Source: Gaiella sp038230035 (GTDB lineage Bacteria > Actinomycetota > Thermoleophilia > Gaiellales > Gaiellaceae). Taken from it: DNA of 16,872 nt. The translations under genes and the position numbers were made by a program. Of this stretch, positions 1 to 6,040 are shown piece by piece. Numbering within the stretch: position 1 is the stretch's first letter; every line of letters starts with the position of its first letter. The notes beneath the pieces are model-generated. The model saw only the letters and a list, made by a program, of their open reading frames with translations, had not been told where the DNA came from and searched no databases. The stretch is from NCBI GenBank assembly GCA_038230035.1, contig JBBRNX010000032.1:1-16872 (forward strand), given 5' to 3'.

Positions 1-1
1 A

Positions 2-112
2 GACTGGCGGCGGGAGTACAACCACTACCGTCCCCACCAATCCCTCGGCTACCAAACCCCAGCAGCATTCGCCCGCCAATGGCATGCTCCCCACCAACCC
101 GCACCCTCATAA
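2..112 (+). CDS. IS3-family-type transposase, C-terminal fragment (DDE integrase core)
   Basis: Only the last 36 codons lie in the window, in the frame ending with TAA at 110-112. They read DWRREYNHYRPHQSLGY followed by QTPAAFA. This is the tail typical of rve-type integrases of IS3 (and also IS481) transposases, in which YN..RPH.SLGY.TP.. follows the catalytic glutamate helix. The product cuts and joins DNA at the element's ends. The rest of the gene is off the left edge, so nothing can be said of its intactness or of an orfA/orfB frameshift. IS481 is the main alternative family. Confidence 0.8.
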   Translation, partial: DWRREYNHYRPHQSLGYQTPAAFARQWHAPHQPAPS

Positions 113-141
113 CCAGTGGACCGACAAACGGGGTCACGTCA
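113..141. repeat. putative right terminal inverted repeat of the IS3-type element
   Basis: The 29 bp between the transposase stop and position 141 contain GGGGTCACGTCA at their outer end, that is TGACGTGACCCC read inward. TGA-first, CCC-containing ends of 25-40 bp are usual in the IS3 family. The inner part contains CCGACAAAC at 121-129. Its partner end is not in the window, so the repeat is inferred from position and sequence style alone. Confidence 0.45.
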
Positions 142-549
142 GATCAGGCTCCGCTCGCGCCTGAGCATCTCCGCACGCTCGGCGGCGAGCTCCTCGCCGA
201 TCGATGTTCGAGTCGGTCTCGACGCTCGCGGCGTCGGCTTCGGCCTCGGCATCGGCTCGGGCTCTGGATCGCCGGCGGGCGCCGGCTCCGAAGCGGCCGC
301 GGAGGCCCGGATCGCGAGGCCCTTCAGGAAATCGAACGGCGTCCCGATCCTGGTCCACGAGTCGAGCCGCTTCCGGCCGGCCCCGGTCCGGCGGACGCGC
401 TTGATTCGCCGGTCGCGCTCGTCGGCGAGCGCGGCGATGTAGCCCCTTTTCTCCAGCCAGTCGAGCTCGCGGCGGGCCTGGCTGCGCCGTATCGAGTACC
501 GCTGTTCGACCCAGGCGATCAGCTCGAGCTTCGGGAGCCCCTCCGGCAT
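139..549 (-). CDS. small helix-turn-helix-like protein of the replication module, 3' end truncated by IS insertion
   Basis: The 136-residue product starts at the ATG at 549-547, 11 nt after the primase stop on the same strand, so the two are probably one operon. Residues 5-40 (PKLELIAWVEQRYSI, then RRSQARRELDWLEKRGYI) look like a winged-helix DNA-binding unit, with a basic stretch at 46-61. Residues 85-112 are a low-complexity Pro/Ala/Glu tail and 115-135 a charged helix. The TGA stop at 141-139 coincides with the inferred tip of the IS, so the native C-terminus is probably lost. Plausible coding sequence continues upstream of the ATG in the same frame (GWSRRRWLILRD), overlapping the primase end, so the true start is uncertain. 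I do not recognise a named family; a role in replication control is inferred from context. Confidence 0.55.
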   Translation of the reverse strand: MPEGLPKLELIAWVEQRYSIRRSQARRELDWLEKRGYIAALADERDRRIKRVRRTGAGRKRLDSWTRIGTPFDFLKGLAIRASAAASEPAPAGDPEPEPMPRPKPTPRASRPTRTSIGEELAAERAEMLRRERSLI

Positions 550-560
550 GTCGCGCAGGA

Positions 561-1616
561 TCAGCCAGCGGCGCCGCGACCAGCCCAGATCCCGAGTCCC
601 GTACCCCTCTCCGCCGCCCTCCCCAGGAAATAGGTTCCCTTTCCAATACTCACAGAGGGGGCAGGAGGGAGCATCCCCGCGCGGGCGTTGGCGATGCTCA
701 TGGCGAGCCAGCCGTAGCCGCGGCGGCGGCGCTTCTCCTCCACGTGCCGCGGCAGGCGGTGGTGGTCGAAGAAGAGCGCGATCTGCTGGTCGGAGCAGCC
801 GGCGTTGACGAGCCGGGAGACGACCGCCTGCTCGCGGCTCGAGCCGTCGACCCCGCTTTCGGCGCGCTCCCGCTTCGTTGGTCGGGACGCGACGTAGTCG
901 GCGAGCTCGTCCGGGAGCGCGATCGACGGCAGCCGTCCTCCCGGCTTCAGCTGCCGGTCGTACTCGACGCCACGGGCGATTGGCTTCGGTGCTCGCTCGT
1001 CGCTCGCGGTCTCGTCCGTGCCGGGGAGAAGCCTTCCGAGCTCGTCCGGGTCCCAGCGTCCGCCGTCGATCGCCAACACGAACGCGCGCAGCCCGGTCTT
1101 CTCGTTCGTCGAGCCGGGCATGCGGGCCACGCGGCCGATGTCGTGCTCCGACCCGCCGGGGCGGAACTGGGCGTACAGGCGCCGCATCAGGAGCTCCGCG
1201 TCGGCCTGCGGGACGTGCCGGTCGAGCTTCCAGTACGCCCAGCAGCCCCGGCCCGAGAAGACGAAGACCGACGGCGCGAGGTCGAGCGCCCGCAGCGCCT
1301 CGAGCCACTGCCGAGCGTGAGCGACGAGCGCCGGGCCGTCGTCGCCGTCAGCGCCCGGCGGCGGGTCGAGGTCGAGCCAGACGACGTTCGTCGTGTCCGC
1401 GACGTCGCCCTTGGAGGAGCCCGCGAGCCGGCGGCGCGCCTTCCGGGCGACCGGCCCGAAGTAGTCCACCCCCGCGCCGGCCAGGGCCTCCGGCGAGTCG
1501 AACCAGAGCGCCTCGCCCATGCGGGCCCGGACGCGCCCCTCGAACGGCGGCGCCTGGCCATCGAGGATCAGCGCGACGGCCTCCCGCGCCAGCACCGGGT
1601 CGAACGCGTCTCCCAT
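561..1616 (-). CDS. RepB-like archaeo-eukaryotic primase (AEP) domain protein of a mobile replicon
   Basis: The product has 351 residues from the ATG at 1616-1614; an in-frame GTG sits directly before it. The AEP pattern is visible. The metal-binding hhDhD motif is VVWLDLD (78-84, D82 and D84). The second motif is VFVFSGRGCWAYWKL (117-131). RVARMPGSTNEKTG (162-175) matches the conserved R..R.PGT.N.K block of RepB-type plasmid and phage primases. Where many relatives have histidine in SG.G.H.YW, this protein has Trp126. Residues 260-310 resemble the helical C-terminal unit that follows such primases. There is no helicase domain. It would make primers, or act as a primase-polymerase, for an integrated plasmid or integrative element. 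A longer open frame reaches back to 2039, but its N-terminal part is low-complexity and not protein-like. The last 30 residues also look weak (see the 550-660 finding). Confidence 0.75.
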   Translation of the reverse strand: MGDAFDPVLAREAVALILDGQAPPFEGRVRARMGEALWFDSPEALAGAGVDYFGPVARKARRRLAGSSKGDVADTTNVVWLDLDPPPGADGDDGPALVAHARQWLEALRALDLAPSVFVFSGRGCWAYWKLDRHVPQADAELLMRRLYAQFRPGGSEHDIGRVARMPGSTNEKTGLRAFVLAIDGGRWDPDELGRLLPGTDETASDERAPKPIARGVEYDRQLKPGGRLPSIALPDELADYVASRPTKRERAESGVDGSSREQAVVSRLVNAGCSDQQIALFFDHHRLPRHVEEKRRRRGYGWLAMSIANARAGMLPPAPSVSIGKGTYFLGRAAERGTGLGIWAGRGAAG

Positions 1617-2178
1617 CACCGCCCAGTTTCTACGCCATTGGCGGGCCGGCGTGGCTCGCCAACCGCCCTCCCCCGGCCCCACGCACAGTTCTCGGGCGCG
1701 CGCGCGAGGCGAGGTCCGACTTCGCCCGGCTTCCAGGCCGCGCACCGCTCCCGTTGCCACGCGCGGGAAAAGGCTTGGTGAGCGCGAACCGGGCTGTTCG
1801 TACTGCGGTCGTCGCGGGCTGACGCTTCCGGCTTGCTTCAGCGCGCTCCGGCTTGCTTCGGCCCGCTCCGGCTCGTTCAGCGCGCTCCCGCACGACGGCG
1901 CCTCGAGCCCCGGACGCCGCCTGTCGCCGCGAAGGCTTACCTCGGCGGACAACTCGAGTCGCCGCGGCGCTCGGCATCTGCGCTGGTGAATCGCCGACCT
2001 ACGAACGTTTGAGCGTCTTGACTGCCTTCGGGCCGGCACACCATCCTCGCGGCTACCGCGACCCTCGGGAGGACGCTGGCGCCTTGGGGTCTCGCCTTCA
2101 TCTGCGGGGCTGAGTGTCAGGGGACTTGGTCGGTTCGGCCGAAATCGTCTTGGAGGCCACCCGTTCGTCGGATGATGG
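1617..2178. other. 562-bp gene-free stretch upstream of the primase; possible origin region
   Basis: No convincing gene is seen between the primase start and the permease stop; the open frames here are low-complexity by-products of high GC. The stretch contains an imperfect 20-bp tandem repeat at 1823-1890, a short GC alternation near 1700 and a 10-bp perfect palindrome TTCGGCCGAA at 2134-2143. Direct repeats next to a Rep-type primase are a typical layout of plasmid origins, but no AT-rich unwinding segment or DnaA box was recognised, so an origin is only a possibility. Confidence 0.4.
1823..1890. repeat. imperfect ~20-bp tandem repeats, about 3.4 copies (iteron candidates)
   Basis: Three consecutive units of 20, 20 and 19 bp share the core GCT(T)CCGGCTTGCTTC with a few changes, and a partial fourth unit (GCGCTCCCG) follows. 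The units begin near 1823, 1843 and 1863. The array lies about 210 bp upstream of the primase start. The period is near two helical turns, as in iterons bound by plasmid Rep proteins. Equally it could be slippage in GC-rich non-coding DNA. Confidence 0.6.
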
Positions 2179-3339
2179 TCAGCGGTTCATCGGCTTGTTC
2201 ATCATGCGGAGCGTCCGGATGCCTCCGCCTTGGCGGAAGTAGCGCCAGATGAGTACCGCGGCGAGCGCAAGGAAGATGATGTTGAGGACGGTCGTGTAGT
2301 TCCAACTGATGCTGGCTTCGATGATCTTGGCGTCACGGGCGGTCCGTTGGATGCCAAGGCCCTGGAAGAGGAACTCGACGATCAGCCCGGCCGTGACCAT
2401 CGTGGCGTAGAAGGTGACGAGTAGGAACCCGGCCATCTTCCAGCCGTAGTACTTCTTGTAGATGTGCAGGATCGGCAAGATGATCAGGTCGGCGAAGATG
2501 AAGGTTAGGACGCCACCGAAACTGATGCCGCCGTTCCAGAGGACGGCCGCGAGCGGCACATTGCCGACGGAGCAGACGAAGCTGATGATCGCCACCAGCG
2601 GTGCGATCAGTGGCCCCCAGAGCTTGGCTAGCGTCGGGTGGTGGGCGAGGAACAGTCCCTGCCAGAAGGAGTGTGGCACCCAGGCCGCGAGTGCACCGGC
2701 GACCAAGAGCCCGATGGCGATGTCGCGCCAGACTGCGGCCCAATCCATCACGAAGTAGTCGGCGGTCGCGGTGAAGCCTGCGGGTGTGCGCAGCCGCTGC
2801 CACCAGCTGCCATCGGCGTTGGCCGACATGTCCATTTCGGCGTGACCTTCCATCGAACCGAGGCGTCCCTTGTTGGCCTCTGTCAGCGCCTCGTCGACCA
2901 GCGTCCGCTTCAGGAAGATCCGGAAGAGCACGACCAGCAGGACAATCATCAGCGGGCCGCCCACAAACTCGCCGACCACGAACTGCCAGCCAAGCAGTAA
3001 GGCCATGACGATGCCCAGCTCGAACACGAGGTTCGTGGAGGCGAACTCGAAGACCATCGCCGCAGTGAAATCCGCACCCTTCCTGAACAACGAACGGGCC
3101 AGCGCAACCGAGGCGTAGGAGCACGACGACGAAGCCGCACCAAGGCCGGAGGCGATCAACACTGTCTTGGGCGAGTCGTCGGGCATTAGTCGTCGCATCT
3201 CGCGTTTGGAGACCACCGCCTGCACAACGCCAGAAAGCGTGAAACCGAGGATCAGCGCCCAGAGGATCTCCCAGGTCATCCCACCCGCGAACGACAGTGC
3301 GCGGACGAACTGATGACCGATCGAGGAAGAGGCAAGCAT
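2179..3339 (-). CDS. predicted permease, ArsP/DUF318 (YraQ-like) family
   Basis: The product is a 386-residue integral membrane protein with about eight to ten hydrophobic segments in two halves (about 20-140 and 205-370), joined by a cytoplasmic-looking loop rich in charged residues (145-195). Each half has a family-like signature: SSCSYASVALARSLFRKGA (71-89), with FEFASTNLVFELG (97-109) just after it, and FVCSVGNVPLAAVLWNGG (254-271). The paired Cys-Ser motifs are characteristic of the DUF318/ArsP permeases, one branch of which exports organoarsenicals. Substrate cannot be read from sequence. The position downstream of sulfur-relay genes suggests a sulfur compound, but that is inference. 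The ATG at 3339 has no strong Shine-Dalgarno. It lies about 390 bp from the alcohol-dehydrogenase remnant, so it may have its own promoter. Confidence 0.8.
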   Translation of the reverse strand: MLASSSIGHQFVRALSFAGGMTWEILWALILGFTLSGVVQAVVSKREMRRLMPDDSPKTVLIASGLGAASSSCSYASVALARSLFRKGADFTAAMVFEFASTNLVFELGIVMALLLGWQFVVGEFVGGPLMIVLLVVLFRIFLKRTLVDEALTEANKGRLGSMEGHAEMDMSANADGSWWQRLRTPAGFTATADYFVMDWAAVWRDIAIGLLVAGALAAWVPHSFWQGLFLAHHPTLAKLWGPLIAPLVAIISFVCSVGNVPLAAVLWNGGISFGGVLTFIFADLIILPILHIYKKYYGWKMAGFLLVTFYATMVTAGLIVEFLFQGLGIQRTARDAKIIEASISWNYTTVLNIIFLALAAVLIWRYFRQGGGIRTLRMMNKPMNR

Positions 3340-3725
3340 CCGCTAGCTCATCTTGGCGAAAAAGGTGTCTTCGTTCGAGTTCCTTAGGACAACCGGGCTT
3401 GCCGTAGCTTCATTGGGAATGTCAGCCCTTCGGCTCAAGGATTGCGGCCCCAAGCAAGCGAATCACCCCACAAGCAACCCGGGGGCCAGGCCCACAGACG
3501 AAGCCCAGGCTCGCGGGATTGCTCGACGCCTCGCGGCTTTGGAAAGCCTCTGTCGGGGCGCAACCGCCGCGTGTCGGACCTCGGGGCGGTGGTCTGCGTG
3601 CCAGCTCCCAGGGGACGCGTGGAGTAGGCAACAGTTCCTGCGAGGCATCTCAGTCGATCGCGATGCCGGGTTAGCGTGCGATGGCGAGCGCCGCCCTTCT
3701 GGCCAAGGGAGCGTGCGCCACGGGG
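3340..3725. other. 386-bp stretch without a recognisable gene, between permease and ADH remnant
   Basis: No conserved protein, RNA gene or clear terminator was recognised on either strand. An open frame continues from the alcohol-dehydrogenase remnant as far as 3435, but its residues after 3726 (many Arg/Pro/Gly, no ADH motifs) do not look like protein. It is best read as scar DNA that replaced the rest of the dehydrogenase gene, and it probably carries whatever promoter serves the permease. Confidence 0.4.
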
Positions 3726-3869
3726 TTCGCCTTTGAGGATGTGCAAGTCGGTACCGCAGATCGTCGATGACGTGACACGCACAACGATGTCGGTCGGCTG
3801 CTCGATCATCGGGTCAGGAACGTCCTTCCAAGCCCTTTGATTCGGCCCCTGGTAGACGAGAGCTTTCAT
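3726..3869 (-). pseudogene. zinc-dependent alcohol dehydrogenase, N-terminal remnant
   Basis: Forty-eight residues match the start of class-III/threonine-dehydrogenase-like medium-chain dehydrogenases: MKALVYQGPNQRAW, then a GroES-like strand (TDIVVRVTSSTICGTDLHI, 26-44) with the catalytic zinc ligand Cys38 in CGTDLHI, and LKGE. After residue 48 similarity stops abruptly. The expected GHE..G..E. block, the Rossmann domain and nearly 300 further residues are missing, although the frame stays open to 3435. The start still has a good Shine-Dalgarno (GGGAGG, about 7 nt before the ATG), so a short non-functional peptide may be made. It lies 67 bp after the DsrE2 gene in the same direction. Confidence 0.75.
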
Positions 3870-3936
3870 GGCGAGCCTCCCTTTTCGGTCGCATGACCTA
3901 GCACTGGGCGGTTGCCCCGTGCCACTCCGTGTTGCT

Positions 3937-4443
3937 CTAGGTGAAGATGATCTGGCCGCCGCCGGCCTTCTCGTAGAACTGGCCGACGCTGATGATGTCG
4001 GCCACCTGCGGGACGAAGTCGTGGATTGTGAGGTCGAACATGTCGACGGTTGCCTTGCAGGCGTAGAGGTTGGCGCCGGAGTCCGCGACGAGCTCGATGA
4101 ACTCCGGGATCGGCGGGATGTCGATCTTCTCCATCTGCCGTTTCATCATCCTGGTCGCGAGCGCGGAGAAGCCAGGCAGCGCGCCGAGCAGGGTGGGCAT
4201 GTGCATGCCGGGGTTGCCGACGGTCGCGACCTTGATCTTCTCGCAGCGGTCCTTGCGGATCGCGTCGAGCCCGAAGAAGGTGAAGAAGAGGTCGGCGTCG
4301 ATCCCTTCCATGCGAGCCCCGTTGGCCATGATCAGCCCGGGGTAGATGCCTTCGAGCGAGCCTTTGGAGATCACGATCGAGACCTTCTCGATCGTCTTCG
4401 GCTCAGCTGTGACGTGCAGGGGTTGTTCGAGTAGCTGGGTCAT
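3937..4443 (-). CDS. DsrE2-type (DsrE/DsrF-like) sulfur-relay family protein
   Basis: The product has 168 residues, the usual length for the DsrE2/peroxiredoxin-like family. It shows the alternating strand-helix pattern VSIVISKGSLEGIYPGLIMAN (21-41), DADLFFTFFGLDAI (49-62) and VATVGNPGM (72-80). A C-terminal NLYACKATVDMF block carries Cys129, the position that holds persulfide in DsrE proteins; Cys67 is additional. A hydrophobic stretch at 83-95 resembles the membrane-anchoring segment of DsrE2 relatives. Family knowledge places such proteins in sulfane-sulfur transfer with TusA, rhodanese, DsrC or sHdr partners. The gene follows the DsrC/TusE-type gene by 13 nt and has a strong Shine-Dalgarno (AAAGGAG, 7 nt before the ATG). 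Confidence 0.85.
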   Translation of the reverse strand: MTQLLEQPLHVTAEPKTIEKVSIVISKGSLEGIYPGLIMANGARMEGIDADLFFTFFGLDAIRKDRCEKIKVATVGNPGMHMPTLLGALPGFSALATRMMKRQMEKIDIPPIPEFIELVADSGANLYACKATVDMFDLTIHDFVPQVADIISVGQFYEKAGGGQIIFT

Positions 4444-4456
4444 GGTGTGCTCCTTT

Positions 4457-4774
4457 CTAGATGCAGCCCTTGGGTTTGGGGATGCCGCCGATCTTTGCGG
4501 CGAGCTTGGCCGGCCCCTTGGGAAAGAGCCGGTAGAGCTCCTTGATAGGGACGCCGGACTCTTTCCCGAGCGAGCGGATCGAGGGTGCGCTGCCGGATGC
4601 GAGGTAGCGCTCGCGCATGAACCTGACGACCAGCCAGTGCCGGTCGGTCAGCTCGGTGATGCCGTTATGGGCGGCTATCGACCGGGCGATCGGCTCGTTC
4701 CACTGGTCGGGGTTGGTGAGGAAGCCCTCGGCGTCGACATCGACCGGGGCGTCGGCGATCAGCGTCATGGTCAT
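4457..4774 (-). CDS. DsrC/TusE-family sulfur carrier protein, single conserved C-terminal cysteine
   Basis: The product is a 105-residue protein with the family layout. The N-terminal part is DAEGFLTNPDQWNE (14-27); a helical core follows, with HWLVVRFMRERYLASG (46-61). Near the C-terminus come RLFPKGPAKLAAKIGGIPK (82-100) and PKGCI, placing the conserved penultimate Cys104. DsrC proper has a second cysteine eleven residues earlier; here that position is Ala93, so this is a TusE-like or regulatory-type member and not a canonical dissimilatory DsrC. It would carry sulfur on Cys104. AAGGAG lies 6 nt before the ATG at 4774 (a second in-frame ATG follows two codons later). It lies 15 nt after the SQR-like gene, in one operon. 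Confidence 0.88.
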   Translation of the reverse strand: MTMTLIADAPVDVDAEGFLTNPDQWNEPIARSIAAHNGITELTDRHWLVVRFMRERYLASGSAPSIRSLGKESGVPIKELYRLFPKGPAKLAAKIGGIPKPKGCI

Positions 4775-4789
4775 CGTCTTCTCCTTGCT

Positions 4790-6040
4790 CTAGGCGTTCA
4801 CGGGGAGGTGCTTCTTGCCGGCGGTCGGCATCGTGGGGCCGATGCCGGGGATCTCGCGGCCGGGCAGGAGCGCGTGCCAGTAGGCCCACTGGAACATCAG
4901 CTTGCCGAAATGGTTGAGCCTTGACTCGCGCAACAGCGGCAGCCCGACCGCCGTCGGGAAGTGGCCGGGCAGCGGCTCGGTCTCGTAGTTGAAGTCGATC
5001 AGCAGCGCCTTGTGGAAGCCGGTTTCGATGAAGCAGTTGGCGTGGCCGTCGTAGCCGGCGTCGAGCTCCTCGTCGGCGAGATAGCGGGCGATGTTGTCGG
5101 TCAGCACCTCCGCCTCGAAATGGGTGACCGAGCCGGCCTTGGAGGTCGGCAGGTCGGTCGCGTCGCCGAGCGCGAACACGTTCGGCTTGACCGGTGTCTG
5201 CAGGGTGTGTTTGTCGGTCGGGACGAAGCCGAGCGCGTCGCCAAGACCCGGCGAGCGTTCGACGTAGGAGGCGCCACCATGCAAGGGGATCGTGACGAGG
5301 AGATCGAAGTCCAGCTCGCGGCCGTCGTAGGAGGTGAGCTTGCCACCGACACCGTCGACCTCGCCGGCGTTGAACTCGGTCACCAGCTCGATCTCCTTAT
5401 CGGCGAGCAGGCCCGCCAGGTGCTGCGAGGCAATCGGCTTCGTGAAGGCCCCGTCGAGGGGGGTGGCGTACACGATCTCAGTGCGGCTCCGGACGCTCGC
5501 CTCGCGCAGGTACCAGTCGGCGAGGAACGCGAACTCGAGCGGCGCGACCGGACACTTGATCGGCATGTCGACGACGTTCACGATCAGCCGGCCGCCAGCG
5601 AAGTCCGGGAGCGCGTGCCGCAGCTGCTCAGCGCCTTCGGGGTCGTAGAAGGTGAAGACCCGTTCGTTCCAGCCGGGGCCAGTCAGGCCCTCCGTCTCTT
5701 CGGGCTGCAGCCGCACGCCGCTCGCGATGACGAGGACGTCGTAGGGCAGCGCGGTCCCGTCGCCGAGCAGCACTTCATCGCGCTCCGTCCAGACGGACTC
5801 GACTTCGGTTTCGTGGAAGACGATCCCGGCGTGTAGCTGGCATCGCCGTAGCCTCACGATCTCCTCGAGCTGCGCCAACCCGAAGGGCACGAACAGCAGC
5901 CCCGGCTGGTAGACGTGCCTGTCGTCGCGGTCGACCACATGGATCTCCGCCTCGTCGAGGTCGAAGCGGCGGCGCAGCCGGTTGGCGGTCATCGTGCCGC
6001 CCGTCCCGCCGCCGAGGATCACGATCTGCTTCCTGCTCAC
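4790..6040 (-). CDS. sulfide:quinone-oxidoreductase-like FAD-dependent oxidoreductase
   Basis: The product has 416 residues from a GTG at 6040-6038. This start has AGGAG 7 nt upstream and overlaps the upstream OsmC stop by 4 nt; the in-frame extension to 6145 is not protein-like. The N-terminal dinucleotide fold reads QIVILGGGTGGTMTANRLRR (5-24), with the acidic end of strand 2 at VVDRD (35-39). The second FAD motif is VFALGDATDLP (288-298). Two cysteines match the redox pair of SQR: Cys163 in VDMPIKCPVAP (157-167) and Cys336 in GHANCFIETG (332-341), followed by LLIDFNYE like the human enzyme. Cys67 is a possible third. A C-terminal amphipathic segment (380-395) could dock it to the membrane. 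It probably oxidises sulfide, or a related thiol, to a persulfide for the downstream carriers. FCSD-like or plain NADH dehydrogenase is less likely given both cysteines. Confidence 0.8.
   Translation of the reverse strand: MSRKQIVILGGGTGGTMTANRLRRRFDLDEAEIHVVDRDDRHVYQPGLLFVPFGLAQLEEIVRLRRCQLHAGIVFHETEVESVWTERDEVLLGDGTALPYDVLVIASGVRLQPEETEGLTGPGWNERVFTFYDPEGAEQLRHALPDFAGGRLIVNVVDMPIKCPVAPLEFAFLADWYLREASVRSRTEIVYATPLDGAFTKPIASQHLAGLLADKEIELVTEFNAGEVDGVGGKLTSYDGRELDFDLLVTIPLHGGASYVERSPGLGDALGFVPTDKHTLQTPVKPNVFALGDATDLPTSKAGSVTHFEAEVLTDNIARYLADEELDAGYDGHANCFIETGFHKALLIDFNYETEPLPGHFPTAVGLPLLRESRLNHFGKLMFQWAYWHALLPGREIPGIGPTMPTAGKKHLPVNA

Larger units (their letters stand above)
1..141 (+). mobile_element. 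3' end of an IS3-type insertion sequence (partial, cut by window edge)
   Basis: This stretch holds the last codons of an integrase-type transposase (to 112) and then about 29 bp that look like the right terminal inverted repeat, ending in TCA at 139-141. IS3-family elements characteristically start with TGA and end with TCA, and their transposase stops close to the right end, which fits. The opposite end and the target duplication lie outside the window, so the boundary at 141 rests on this one end only. The terminal TCA, read on the minus strand, is the TGA stop of the neighbouring leftward gene, so the element seems to have inserted into that gene. Confidence 0.6.

Noticed and set aside
744..1781. 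Long open frame (345 codons) opposite the primase
   Set aside because: It is a mirror frame of a GC-rich gene: Arg/Glu/Val-rich with no motifs, while the opposite strand has clear AEP motifs.
1617..2039. In-frame N-terminal extension of the primase by 141 residues
   Set aside because: The extension is low-complexity Arg/Ala/Ser/Pro, includes the translated tandem repeat, and lacks any primase feature; the core starts at the ATG at 1616.
2134..2143. Palindrome TTCGGCCGAA as a terminator of the permease gene
   Set aside because: The stem would have almost no loop and no T-run follows on the minus strand; a 10-bp palindrome is common in GC-rich DNA.
3435..3725. Continuation of the alcohol-dehydrogenase frame as a 144-residue protein
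   Set aside because: No dehydrogenase motifs remain after residue 48 and the composition is not protein-like; the frame being open is explained by GC content.
3340..3725. Possible riboswitch or structured RNA before the permease
   Set aside because: Several G+C blocks could pair, but no conserved motif of a known riboswitch, tmRNA, 6S or RNase P RNA could be recognised.
4961..5836. 291-codon open frame opposite the SQR-like gene
   Set aside because: Reverse-frame shadow; the minus strand has the FAD motifs and both SQR cysteines.
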